A stretch of 64,000 bases of DNA, taken from contig JAPFBL010000223.1 of assembly GCA_026182355.1 (NCBI GenBank), positions 1,028,501-1,092,500 of the forward strand, read 5' to 3'. Both the position numbers and the translations under genes were made by a program. Below, piece after piece: positions 43,284 to 54,945 of this stretch. The stretch comes from Hermatobates lingyangjiaoensis. Taxonomy: Eukaryota; Arthropoda; Insecta; Hemiptera; Hermatobatidae. The first letter of the stretch is position 1, and every line of letters starts with the position of its first letter. Under the pieces are notes generated by a model. The model did not search any database. It was not told where the DNA came from and saw only the letters and a list, made by a program, of their open reading frames with translations.

Positions 43284-43365
43284 AAAAACCCAACTGAAAC
43301 ACTAGATGCAGAAAACATCTGGTGAGGGATATGCTTTCTGCATTTAGTGTTTCAGTTGGGTTTTT

Positions 43366-43408
43366 GACTCTGACGAAGACCGCTTATTACGGTTGAAAGA
43401 TCTTAGTT
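43366..43408 (+). ncRNA. Hammerhead-like ribozyme, PLE-A (right arm)
   Basis: Stem I GACT/AGTT (one G-U pair), CTGACGA 43370-43376, stem II GACCG/CGGTT, GAAA, AGATCT 43398-43403, T43404. Confidence 0.7.
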
Positions 43409-43480
43409 TTGTTTTCCCATTTCTTATTGTGGTTTGATCATTGATTGTTATTTCACGTGTTTATGTAAAATCTTTTTATA

Positions 43481-44309
43481 TTATAAGATATATTAGTTGA
43501 AATAATTTCAATTGAAACCTTCATGCGGTGACTTGCGTATATCGATGGCACATAATTTTAAACATACCCCATAAAGACTTGCTCAGTCATCATTAAAACA
43601 TTTCAAAGTCTTAATCTTGCAAAATCGTGAACTCAATTATTTTTGTATGATTCCTGTAATTGAATTATAGTAAAGTTACACTACATACCAATTTTATATT
43701 TGAACACAAAAATCTTCACTGTAGACAAAACTGATATTAGGATTGGCGTTAACTAATTATTTTTTAAAAATTGATTATTTATGCAAATTACTTAAGCATA
43801 ATGTTACTCAGTAAAAATATTGCACTAAAACTCTGTAACTATAACCATACCATTAATTCACAGAAACTTGTATTTATTAGTTTTTTAGCTCATATAATGT
43901 TATAATTATAATTATAATAACACTGGACATGTTTGACTGCTTTCAAAGTAACCTTACAAATAGAAGACATATCCTTAAAGTTAAAACTGTAAAATGGGAC
44001 TCGGTCTTTAGAACAGCTGATGCTCAACAAGACTATGGTATTAATGTTTTTTCAAGGTAATGAACAACATTTATTGCGTACTATAGGATGTTAAATTTTT
44101 ACTTTTTACTGACGATAGTAAACTTTATTTCAAGATCAATAATGATAGCAAACTTCTTTAACTTTCAATAATTAAACTTCTCAACTGTTGTTCTTTCTAT
44201 AATGTTAATCTACTTTTTTTTAAATTTTTCATAAAATCTTCTTGTTTTATTTAAAAATCTCAATGATTTATCCTAATAAATTTAAATAAATTGTTCTGAT
44301 CTGAGTATG
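43481..44309. other. AT-rich spacer
   Basis: Nothing recognisable. Confidence 0.5.
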
Positions 44310-44660
44310 TCTCGTATATGGAGGTCAGGCTAGCTCAGTGGTTACGTGCTCGCCTCTGAACTGATAGGACCGGGGTTTGATCCTCACCTGGCCCTCGATT
44401 TATTCACGCGGGAGGTGAATAAATCGGAGCGCGTCGTCCCTCGGAGAAAGACATTAAACCGTCAGTCCCGAGCCTGTACGATGTCAGGTACTCGTTAAAG
44501 ATCCCTACTCTAAATACATTTGAGCTAGGCAAAATTTAGTACTCCCACTGTAGAATCAATGTTCATTGTGTGGTATCACAAAGGGCCAATGCTCGGCCTA
44601 CGTGTGTTCCCTTGTGGAACTGCCACTGCAACCTAACCTAACCTAACCTATCTTGTATAT
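44310..44660 (+). mobile_element. tRNA-derived SINE, best copy (6)
   Basis: SINE 44320-44650 between TCTCGTATAT (44310-44319) and TCTTGTATAT (44651-44660), a 10-bp duplication with one mismatch. Head: A box TAGCTCAGTGGT (44331-44342), B box GGTTTGATCC (44374-44383), 7-bp acceptor-like arm. Body: perfect 11-bp hairpin GATTTATTCAC/GTGAATAAATC (44397-44425). Tail: LINE-type end plus four AACCT units. It is non-coding and would be transcribed by RNA polymerase III from the internal boxes. Confidence 0.93.
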
Positions 44661-45119
44661 CTCTTCATCAGAGTTCAATTCATATTATCATAATTATCAA
44701 AATCTAGAAGCAAAATACAAATCACTTTAATTTTCGACTACTTACATTTCTTTAATTACATTTTTGGACTTCTGTAACACTATTATACTTAGAATGTTGT
44801 GACATGCTGGCGTTTATAAGAATACTTTGCTTCCCTTTGTCAAAAATCGTAAAAACTAGTTTAATCTTAGCGAGTGTTATTCTTTTCATGCGTGTTTTAC
44901 TCAAAATGTTAGAATATTGCTGTAAATGATAATTGAGAAAATATAGTAATTTGCCAGTTTTGCATACACAAATCAAATTCTAAAACGGCTTTTCAGTGTA
45001 ATTTAAAACTTTTATAACTGGAAGCTTGAATTCTGAAAAAAATGGATATTCACTATTAGACTAGAATAGTGAAAAAAACCAGGTATTTATAAACAACTGA
45101 ATTACTCTGTCTTGAGGAT
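44661..45119. other. AT-rich spacer
   Basis: Nothing recognisable. Confidence 0.4.
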
Positions 45120-45325
45120 ATGAATTTGATTGATCAAAAATTCTGGACCGTAGAGTGGCCACAAACTTTGGATACATACTCACCCATCAACACACAAACA
45201 GACATCATCGAAAACACTTCATAAAACGACATTTGAACCATATCAAAACCTTTTGAACATGTAATTCTGTCAAAATATCGAGATCTAATTTTTTCACGAT
45301 GACTATACTTTACTTACACTAAGGT
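45120..45325 (-). repeat. Left end of dispersed element DR1, inverted copy
   Basis: Minus strand: GTAAGTAAAGTATAGTCATC, TGAAAAAATTAGATCTCGAT, TTTTGACAGAATTACATG, GTCGTTTTATGA, GATGATGTCTGTTTGTGTG, CTACGGTCCAGAAT. These follow 61722-61915 in order. Confidence 0.8.
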
Positions 45326-48300
45326 ATTAATACTTCGTTTTGTAAAAGAATTTTCATCTGAATATAAATAAATGATTAATATTTGTATGAGAGAGAGTTT
45401 AGTTCATAAATAAGGGAAATGGGAATCATTGGAAATGGGAATTTTTTGATAAAGACCAAGTAGAACTCTTGAACTCAAAGACCGACTTATGGAATTCTGT
45501 AAACTCTGTTTAGTGTCGGTGGTCTAGGAGTTGATTAGAGACGCATTGTTGAAAGGGCTTCTGTTGATTCTATGTCTGTTTTGGTTAGAAACTAATTACA
45601 GTTCAAGTTTTTGAGGTCTCCCTTTCTTAGCTCTCTTCTTATTGAAGACTAGTTGCGATTTGATCTTCGACCGAAGATCATGCTACAAGTGAACCAGTGT
45701 CAATATACGAAAAAAGAGTACAATCTTACGATTATGTCGAAAATTTCATAATTTTAAGTAAAGAAAATTCTGGACATAAATTTTAGTAACGTTCCGAACG
45801 CATAATTTAGAATTGAACGTAAGGTGGTACTGTACGTTCTAGTAAAGTTTCCCGTTCATACTTAATTAATTGTATTACAGTATCTTATGAAACACCCACA
45901 AATCATATATTATAAACATAAAATTATGAAATATTAACATAAATGAAATTTCAAATACGTAAATTAAAATTAAGCAAAAATACATCTATCTGTAGTTTCA
46001 ATTAAATGAATTTTATTAAAACTTATAATTCAAAAACACAAATACACTTTCTTTTATAATTATGAAATTTTTATTTAGTCGTTTAGCTGTAAACTATTAG
46101 TTGTTTAGCTATATTATTAATATAGATTAATTAGAGCATTTTGTGAGAGAAATTCATCATACCATGGAAGATAAAGGAACTTTATGTTTATTGCCACTGA
46201 TTTTTTACATATAAAAATATTATTCCTCCGATATTTCATTTCAATTAATAAACTATTTAAATTTTTTTTTTATAAACATCAATTTTATTTTAGTGGATTC
46301 ACTCAAAACATGCCTAGGTCATGATCCTACTTTCAAAAATCAAAGTCCCATTTTTAAATTTCTTACTGTTTGAACGCCAATTTTTATTTCACATGTTTAC
46401 TGTAAAAGCATTTTCTATATAACATGATTCTATTATAAGCATGCAAAATAAAAATGAACTTCTAAACTATAGGAATGATTTGAAGAATAAAGCTAAAATC
46501 ATTTGATGAATAACGGTCCTCATCAGAGATTCAAGAAAAGGAGTCTTCTTCTTGAGACAGTCATAATAACTGTCATTTAGACCAATTTCCAAAATATCAA
46601 TATATTATAATTTATTGAAATTCAACACATTTTATTGTTAATAATAACGCCGGGAATTTAATAGGATTTACTTATCACTACATTAAGTTGGTTCTGGATA
46701 GAAATTTTTCACCAATTGAAAAGGATAAATTTTAAATATAAGATAAAAGAAAAAAAAAGATAGAATAGACCTTTTGTTGGGAAACAATGATTAGAAAGTT
46801 TAAGCGATGTAGTAAAGGGAATGAAAATAGGTTTATTAGAAGGGTGTAATGGGTATTGATAAGAAAGTTATGTGTTGGACGACGCTGTAAAGGAGGGGTG
46901 TGTTTGTACTATAAATGTAAGGGAAATTGAGGAATTCCTTGAAAGAGAAGAGTTTTATTAGAGTCAGAAAAGGGGGGCAGGGGTGTGAAAGAAATCAATA
47001 TATTCTATATGGGACTTTGGAGGAAAAAATAACTCGAGCAAGTTTACTTTTACTTAAACTTCGTAAAAAGTAATATCGTAACTTGCATGTGCTTAGTGGA
47101 TATTCAATAAAATTGATAAGAGTAATGCTTAGTTTATATTCTACTATTGTGATATCATACAAATATTAATATTAAGAGAGTTAAAAAGATGTATAAACAA
47201 TAGCATTTAATAAAATGAAGTAAAGAAAAACTACCTGGCAGTATAGTCAATTCGTCATGACTCAGTTTATTTTTCTCCCTTTTAAGTCTATTATTGCAGT
47301 TATTTTTTCAATTATATTTCGAATGTTTATTTTGGCATTAAACAAAGTGCAAAAACATGTTATAAAAGTTTTTGGAGAACTGTTTTTATTTATATTTATC
47401 TTTATTTATTTCTGTTTTAAAACTTGTTCAACTACTAGAGAATAGTCAGTGCTGTTATATATTTACTACTATATTCCTTAATCTGCTTTACCTTAATTTT
47501 GATTTCTTTATAAAGGTTTCATATAAAATTTTTCATATGGCGGCATAATATACTTTATTTGGAAAAACATTTACTTTTCCTTTTTTCAAGATAAAATTTG
47601 TCATATTAGATGAGATTAAATGAGAGTTGATAGTGGCAGTGGGGAATTTCGAAATTTCAGTTCAAACATTTTAAGATAATATTTCAAAAGTTAAAATTAT
47701 TCCCAAAATTTTTTTGTTGTTTATAATCTAAATACTGCTAGAATATAATAAAAAATAAACCAATTACACTATTAATGCAGCCTTGAGTTTTAGCATGCTT
47801 ACTAATAGTTGAGTATATTTAAGATTAATATTGAAGGCTCATATGATGCTCGTATAATGCTGCTGGACGTTCGACCGGTTTCTGGCATTACCCATATTTG
47901 GATGGTCGCTGAAATCTGAAAAGTCGCTGTCATGGACTTATGTAACCCATTTTCTTCTGCTGTTTGGATTTATTTTGATATATTTATGTTACTTAACAAA
48001 ATTAGTTACGATTATTTAGTCTTTTAAGGACTTTTTTTGTCATTATAAGGACTGTATAAAAAGGGAGCCTGAACGGGCATTATCAATGATGGTTTATGCA
48101 GATTCTGCATAATTTTACAGAAAAATTAATTTAACTAACACCAACTTTTCTCAGTGAGTGAAAACTTTTCACCCTTCAAGAGTGAAAGTTTTACACTGAA
48201 ATCAATTAATTGCATAACGTGATGAATGAAACACGACACGCTAAAGTAGCTTACAATGTATGAACTCTATGTAAAATATTGCCAATTGATATTAAATATT

Positions 48301-48344
48301 TTATTTTGTTCACATAAGCACTTACTTTTTTTTTGTGATATTTC
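45326..48344. other. Long AT-rich stretch with minor relics
   Basis: 46285-46310 is an inverted DR1 scrap (TTTTAGTGGATTCACTCAAA). 46490-46545 has CTGATGAGGACCGTTATTCA on the minus strand, perhaps a dead PLE-A ribozyme. 46780-46990 is a purine-rich patch of unknown origin. No gene recognised. Confidence 0.4.
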
Positions 48345-48369
48345 CAATAATAATAATAATAATAATAAT
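48345..48369. repeat. (AAT)n microsatellite
   Basis: Eight AAT units. Confidence 0.9.
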
Positions 48370-49467
48370 GAAGTAGTTTGTTAAATATGTTATTCTTAAG
48401 AAAAAAATATTAATTAACCTAGATAAATAAGAGTAATATATTTTTAAAGGATAATAGATTATATCTAAATTATTATACAAGAGTAGGGACAGAAATATTA
48501 TATGTATGTAATACCGATTAACTGGGATTGCTGGCCCCACAACTAATTAGTTAAACGAGCGAAATAAATACCAGCAGTTCAGCGATTTAGATTGATTTTC
48601 AAAAGTAAATTTCACTAAAAAAAGTTCGTTTTCAAAGAATTATAAAACTTGAATTAAGTAAGTTTTTAATTATAAGTAAAGAATCAAATATTATTTATTA
48701 ATCAAATAACTTACTTTAGAAGAAAGATTTTTTTATGAATTAGAAACCTTAAGACCGCTGAGAAGAATTTTTTCAGTTGAAAATTAAATTATTAAAAAAT
48801 AACATTAAACTTCATTAAATTTAAACTTCACTGGCTTTCATATCTGTACGTTTCTTCTTTTTTTTTTAAAAAAAAAGCAAATTTTGTTATTAACTTGTAT
48901 ATGTGAAGTTACAAGAAGTTTTTTTTTTTTCAGTTTTAAAAAAGAAACTTTTGAATGAAATCATATTAAAGAAATGATATTGAAAATTCCATTATACATC
49001 ATGAGAAAAGTTTTAACAAGCAAATATGGAAGGATCGGGGGGGAAAAAATCAAATTATTTCGCTTTTACCTTGGTTAACTTAGTTTTGTTTATCTTAGGC
49101 TATAACTTGAAATGTGGTTGACTCACCCGGAGATAACTCAATTGATCATCATAGGACGAAAATCCGATTAAGATGGATTACACAAGGCAGTACATAACAC
49201 CCTTTTAACTATAAAAAAATGTTATATATATATATATAATTAGTAAGTTTGACAAAATTTAAAAGTCATTTTGTTCTTAAAAGATAGATAAACTAAAGAA
49301 ATTGATATGTGATAGAGACTAAGTAAAAACAATATTTTTGAATAATCAAATTTCTCAATAAGGAATAAGTTTATGAAAAACTTATTTGAATTATCTGGCA
49401 AAATTTTAGTTATTTTTTCTTATTTACTCATGTACTGCTTTTTTAAAAAACAGGGTTTTTTTTATAA
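48370..49467. other. AT-rich spacer
   Basis: A short (TA)n at 49222-49238; nothing else. Confidence 0.4.
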
Positions 49468-49496
49468 ACACACACATACACACACGCACACACACA

Positions 49497-49563
<67 letters not shown>

Positions 49564-49570
49564 ACGCACG
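49468..49570. repeat. (CA)n microsatellite
   Basis: About 90 bp of CA with a few CATA/CACG variants, ending exactly where the LINE fragment begins. The open frame through it is an artefact. Confidence 0.95.
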
Positions 49571-49965
49571 CAGCAGTCAGAAGTGGCAAGAACTTAGGAC
49601 GACCTCCGTGACAGGCGTAATCACATTGGAATTAATTCCATCAATTACAAAAAGAAGAAATGTGGGCCACCTAAACGTAACTTGAAAATTGACACAGATC
49701 CTAACAGCTCACGGAAAATTTCAAAGCTATCTATTCAGATTCGCTTTAGTCGATAATTCGTCATGCACTTGCGATACCACAGAGCCTCAAACTGTAAACC
49801 ACCTACTATGGAAGTGTCAATGTTTGAACGCAGCTAGGGCAACTTTCATGAGAGCAGTATTGTCTCAAGGAGACACCTGGACACCGAAAAAACATCAACT
49901 GCTAGAAGACTATTATTATGTACATTTTGTAGAAATACATAGAAGAAATACATGTACTACATAGA
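49571..49965 (+). pseudogene. LINE C-terminal fragment (zinc-finger end)
   Basis: From about 49689 the frame reads TQILTAHGKFQSYLFRFALV, DNSSCTCDTTEPQTVNHLLW, KCQCLNAARATFMRAVL, then a stop at 49962. The order L..HG.F..YL.RF.L.D...C.C....T..H.LW.C....R is the usual C-terminus of LINEs with RNase H (Cys-x-Cys...His...Cys). A frame break separates it from 49571-49688, also LINE-derived (CHINGINSI-like text not certain). It differs from the 28441 element, so it is a second LINE family. Confidence 0.72.
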
Positions 49966-50109
49966 AGAAATATTTAAGCTCATTCAATAGTTTCAAATAG
50001 AATAACAACATAATCATTAGTTAAAAATGTAAATATGTATTGTATATTTATTGTATATGTTTATAAATGTATGTATGTGATATAAATGTGTGTATTTATA
50101 TATATAAAA

Positions 50110-50310
50110 AGATTTCACATAAACACGTGAAATAACAATCAATGATCAAACCACAATAAGAAATGGGAAAACAAGACTAAGATCAGTTGGAAAAACACAA
50201 CAGTTGTGTTTTTGACTCTGACGAAGACTGCTTGTTACGGTTGAAAGATCTTAGTCTTGTTTTCCCATTTCTTATTGTGGTTTGATCATTTATATATATA
50301 TGTATATAAC
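50110..50310. mobile_element. PLE-A inverted pair
   Basis: The minus arm 50110-50185 lacks the ribozyme; the plus arm 50200-50290 keeps it. TA-rich on both sides. Confidence 0.82.
50214..50256 (+). ncRNA. Hammerhead-like ribozyme, PLE-A
   Basis: Stem I GACT 50214-50217 with AGTC 50253-50256; CTGACGA 50218-50224; stem II GACTG/CGGTT (pairs with two G-U); GAAA; AGATCT 50246-50251; T50252. Confidence 0.72.
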
Positions 50311-50329
50311 TATATATAAATATGCAACA

Positions 50330-50430
50330 CAAAAAGGATAAATTGGGATGCGGTCAGTTTCTTCCTTTCCCAATCAAACTCTCATTGCCGACGTTTCGAT
50401 TTTATTCAAAATCTTTTTCAAAGGCATACA
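50330..50430 (-). mobile_element. PLE-H terminal fragment
   Basis: Minus strand: TTTGAAAAAGATTTTGAATA, AAATCGAAACGTCGGCAATG, AGAGTTTGATTGGGAAAGG. Stem II GATTTT/AAAATC and the GAAAC/ACGT end are hammerhead-like, but the core reads TTGAAAA. Confidence 0.62.
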
Positions 50431-51054
50431 ATACAAAGGAAATTAAGAGATTAAATACCTTGATTTTTGTCATAAACAAAAAGAAGTACATTATGAAAAA
50501 ACAAATAAAAACATGAGTATTAGGATAGCAATAAAAATAAAATAAACCGAAGAAACCTATCTAGAAAAAATTACAGTCAACTTACAAAAGTAGGAATGTT
50601 TGAAAATGAGCAAAATATTACAAATTACATTACTAAAACAGTATGGAAGGTTAAACTATTCAAAAGACAATCATTAATAACCATCTATGTACAGCTGGTG
50701 AGCAGGTAACAATGGAACAAAATTTTTCACTAAAAACGTTAATTATCCAAAACACTAGAATAAACACTATTTAAATTCGCTATGTCACTTCTATGATTCA
50801 TGCACGGTCGATATTTATTACTGTTTTGTATATATATATATATTTGTAAAATGTATATATGTACATATGTATGAAAACAAAAAATAATTATTAAAATAGA
50901 AATTTTGATAAATTACTGTTAAAATCAATTGTAAGTAATATACCCATTATTAATAATTGTACTTGAGTGTAGTTAAAAAATATGTTCTTGCTAAGTTGTA
51001 AATTGCATGCTATAGAATCAAATAAATTCCCTCATGGCAGGGGTATTGCCCGTG
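50431..51054. other. AT-rich spacer
   Basis: Short (TA)n at 50829-50842; otherwise nothing recognised. Confidence 0.4.
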
Positions 51055-51112
51055 TACACATACACACACACACACACTCACACACAGACACATACATACA
51101 TACATACATATG
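51055..51112. repeat. (CA)n / (CATA)n microsatellite
   Basis: CA repeats passing into CATA and CATACATA units. Confidence 0.88.
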
Positions 51113-52379
51113 CACAGGTAATATCCAAACACGTGTAAATACGTAAATCTCATAAAAACTTAAATTCAACGTTTTTCCATGATTTTTATACTTTACTTAG
51201 AGTAAAGTGAAAAGAAATCAATTGATCCAGTATTCCATAATTCAGTGCCGATATCATGATTAAAAGGAACTTTGATAATAAAAGAAAAAAAAAACAACAA
51301 TTATGTTAGCTGAGACTGTAAACATTACGAGTTAACATGTATTACAGATACTATTCATGATGCATGGACCATTAAAGTGTTACGCAATCCTTGTTTTCAT
51401 ATAAATATGTTATTATGATATAAATATACAATCATGAACAGAGAGTGTCTTTATAAATATAACATCATTATCATGGTAAACAGACCATAATCTATATTAT
51501 GATGTGTAACCAAAATGATCAATAATCGTGAATGTTGGTCTTTTTCTTGTGTTTTCTATTTTTAGGTTAAATTATTTATCTACATAATACTATACACTAT
51601 TTTATAACTTTTCTTTCTTTTTTTCAATAAATTACAAGTTATAAACTTTACTGTTAGTTTCTTCCAACTTCAATTACTTGCCAATAAGATACTAAAACCT
51701 CCTTTCTGTTAAAATAGAATTATAACCAACCAATTAAAACGCAATTTCAGTTGAAAGTTTGTTCCAAGGCAATTAATTAAGTAACAAAATTGCTCCATTC
51801 AAATAGCACTATCATTTTAGCATTTCAACTGTACTTAACCAAGTTCATCCTTCACTGCATTTAAAGAACGTGCTCTTAGAAAAAACGTTCTTGAGTTTAA
51901 TTAATTTTTTATTTTCATAAAATTCATTAAAACCTCATTAAAATTAAAGCATCACATTATTTGTATAAATAGTTTATTAATTATGTTCTTAAGTAATTTC
52001 TTTCCATATATTCCTTATATTCCTTATTATATACATGTGTGTTCAAAACAGTTTTGACAGTTTAACAAAACAAAACAGTTAAGTTGACAAACTAGAATTC
52101 ATTTTTATCTTGAAATAACATTTTTTTTAAAGTTTGTATAATTTACTGAATACAAATATATTTATTGTATTTGTATTCATTTATTTGTATTACATTCATT
52201 ATTAATAATAAGAAATATGAACACTGTATAATTAAGAAATTATATTAACCGGACATTTTGGTCTAGTATTGATCACCTTTAGGACGGTGCGACATACAGT
52301 GTCAGAATAAAAATACTAAAAAAAAGTTTTACGTTACTTTCTACGTTTTTCTTTTATATAAATTTACAAAGTATTTTTG
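51113..52379. other. AT-rich spacer with one DR1-type palindrome
   Basis: ACTTTACTTAGAGTAAAGT at 51190-51208 is the palindrome found at DR1 ends. No other DR1 sequence seen beside it. Rest featureless. Confidence 0.45.
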
Positions 52380-52440
52380 TATATATATATATATATATAA
52401 TATATATATAATCAAACCGCAATATAAAATGGGAAAACAA

Positions 52441-52483
52441 AACTAAGATCTTTCAACTGTAACAAGCGGTCTTCGTCAGAGTC
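52441..52483 (-). ncRNA. Hammerhead-like ribozyme, PLE-A (left arm)
   Basis: Minus strand: stem I GACT/AGTT (one G-U), CTGACGA, stem II GACCG/CAGTT (one mismatch), GAAA, AGATCT. Confidence 0.62.
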
Positions 52484-52529
52484 AAAAACCCAACTGAGTT
52501 GTATCAAAAACCAACTCAGTTGGGTTTTT

Positions 52530-52572
52530 GACTCTGACGAAGACCACTTATTACGGTTGAAAGGTCTTAGGC
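52530..52572 (+). ncRNA. Hammerhead-like ribozyme, PLE-A (right arm)
   Basis: GACT/AGGC stem I (mismatched), CTGACGA 52534-52540, stem II GACCA/CGGTT, GAAA, AGGTCT; decayed. Confidence 0.5.
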
Positions 52573-52650
52573 TTGTTTTCCCATTTCATAGTGTTGTTTG
52601 ATCATTGATTGTTATTTCACGTGTTTATGTAAAATCTTTATATATATATG

Positions 52651-53060
52651 AGTGTGTGTATGTGTGTGTATCTATGTGTGTGTGTTTGTGTGTATGTGTG
52701 TGTGTTTTGCAACTGCATGCTCCATTTATTTAGATTTTATGCAATTTATCAGGAGCCACACTAAAATTGGTTGAAATCTATGTTATTAATGAGCATTGTG
52801 AAATCATGTATGAGTTCTGTAGACACAAATTTGTCTATTGAGGGTGGCCACGTATAGTTTGAACTAAGTATATTTTTTTTTTTGATACGTATTATTTCTA
52901 TTTCAACCTTGGGGGCAGTCCAGGATAATACGGTTTCATGTTTGTGGGGTGTAGTGATCATAGCTACAGCAGGGAGAATGTTCTCTTTCAAACCTATGTA
53001 GGTGGGCTCTGTTAGCGAGCACGAGCGCATGTGTGCGCGTGTGCGCGCAGGTGTGTGGGT
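52651..53060. other. (TG)n tracts around an unassigned minus frame
   Basis: (TG)n-like at 52651-52706; GTGTGCGCGTGTGCGCGC-type alternating purine-pyrimidine run at 53032-53058. Between them a minus frame of 89 codons (MITTPHKHETVLSWTAPKVE) has a PLE-like flavour, but I cannot confirm GIY-YIG motifs. Confidence 0.3.
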
Positions 53061-54540
53061 ATCCAGAAGTTAGTGGATCTTTTACTGGTCACACCATTTT
53101 ATGACCAAATTTATAGTTTACCCAGTAATGATCCTTATATTATAGACATATTGTGAGTTTTTTAACAATATATCAAAAAAAGTTACTTTTAAGCCAATCA
53201 TGTGATTTTAGATATTTTTTTTCTTAAAGCGCTGACTTCAGAATTTTACCAATACTTTGAAACTAATAGTTGCTTTATGTGGCAAAAAACCTTTAATTTT
53301 TTTTCAATTTCTATAAAGGTAAGTTTTACGTTACGTGTATAATGTGTACTTGTGAGTGACTCTACAAGCTATACTACTTACACGTTGATAGATCATAATC
53401 AAATTGTGCTCACTCGTTATGAGAGGATGAGTTGTATTTTTTTTTTAAATTAAATAGATAAAAAAAGGTTTATAGTGAATGATACGAAAAAAAATGTTTA
53501 TTTTTATATCGTTAACAATAAAAGAATGAAATTTCATTAATAAAATCTTACTGAAATTAGTATGCTATAGAAAAATGGAAGAAATTCCGCTTTCTATAAA
53601 ATACAATAACCCTAAAAACTGAAAACTCAACTTGGAATAAGAACTATCTGGTATTTGTTGGATTTGCTCAAATGAACTTAGAAATTGTTGTAAAAATGGG
53701 GTAAAATTGAATTGTTTTTTAAAGATTCAATAAAAATAATTTGAATTTTTCTTGAAAAATTAATTTAATATGCCAGTAAAGTAAAGTTCTTAAAACATGA
53801 AACGCAAATCAATAATGACTCAAGGGTTGTGCAAGCATTGTTAATGTTTTATTGGTAATATCAGATTTACAAATTACTTAATTTGGAACATTTTAAATTT
53901 TTCAGCATTACGTTAATTTTGTTAAAATATTTGAGACATCAGTATAATATAGATTACTGTACAATTAAATGAAAAGTATTTTCGTAATTTTTGTTAATAG
54001 CATGATTAACTAAGTCATGATTGCTTTATGACAAATTTGTTTTTTAGCGTGAAACTCCTTCAGTCTGAACAGTGTTTCCCTTAAGTCAGCTTTCTTAGAA
54101 TCTTACTCAAAATGAGCTTTTCAGAAAATTAATTTATTTTGAAGAGGATTTAATTTTAAGTAAAATTTAATTTGATAAAGCTCTTAGGTGTCTCAGATTA
54201 AAGATTTTAAGTTATTTATTTCCTGAAATGTGAAAACAACTGGAAAAACCGCTGTCATCAGGAAGAATTTAATTTTACTATTTAATTTACTGATTTTAGT
54301 TAATCACTTAATATCATTAAACAATAGCATTTGTTTATCACATAGTAATTTACAGGTGGTATGCTATTTACGACTGTGTTCGGTCCCGCCATAAGTTGGG
54401 ATATTATTATTCTATACAAAATGGCCCATAAACAGCTGAGTGATTTTTAGTTATTTTTCTGTGAATTGTCAATCCTGCTTATCACTAAGCCGTACGCGGT
54501 GCTTGGTTAGTTGCTGATTGCTAGCCGAACAGAACTCATC
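53061..54540. other. AT-rich spacer
   Basis: Nothing recognisable. Confidence 0.5.
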
Positions 54541-54945
54541 ATCATCTTCTTCTTCTTCTCCTGATGACGAAGTGAGTTGTGTATTGTTTCTATGTGTTCT
54601 TTTCTTCATGTGCTATCTGTTATAGTGTGGTATTTACTCATATTGGGGACAGTATTAAGTATCCACACAAAAAAAGTGTGTGGAGACTTACTACTTACCA
54701 CACTTTTTTTGTGTGAACACTTTCCCGAATATGTGTTCTCTTCTTGTAATTGTTTGATATATTTAAATATATAAACATATTTCACAAAAACACATGAAAC
54801 AACAATCAATGATCAAACCACAATATGAAATGGGAAAACCCCAGTAAGATCTTTCAACCGTAACAAGCGGTCCTCGTAACAAGAGGGTAACTTATTACGG
54901 TTGTTTTCCCAGCTCATATTGTAGTTTGATCATTATGTTTAAATA
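54541..54945. mobile_element. PLE-D scrap, PLE-B-like pair and PLE-A pair
   Basis: 54555-54590 TCTCCTGATGACGAAGTGAG, a half ribozyme. 54620-54720 GTGTGGTATTTACTCATA and ATCCACACAAAAAAAGTGTG facing its inverse. 54785-54940 PLE-A pair (ACAATCAATGATCAAACCAC, decayed ribozyme). Confidence 0.6.

Larger units (their letters stand above)
43205..43480. mobile_element. PLE-A inverted pair, two ribozymes
   Basis: Minus arm 43207-43325 and plus arm 43330-43475, joined within the ATGCAGAAAACATC / GCTTTCTGCATTTAGTG part of the 3' UTR. Confidence 0.82.
52380..52650. mobile_element. (TA)n plus PLE-A inverted pair, two ribozymes
   Basis: (TA)n 52380-52411, minus arm 52411-52498, plus arm 52511-52640, then TATATATATG. 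Confidence 0.82.

Noticed and set aside
44320..44395. Genuine tRNA gene
   Set aside because: The tRNA-like fold is followed in every copy by the same SINE body and LINE-type tail and is flanked by target-site duplications; the anticodon arm is poorly formed.
49373..49597. Open frame with a poly His-Thr stretch
   Set aside because: Again a (CA)n tract, with AT-rich chance sequence in front.
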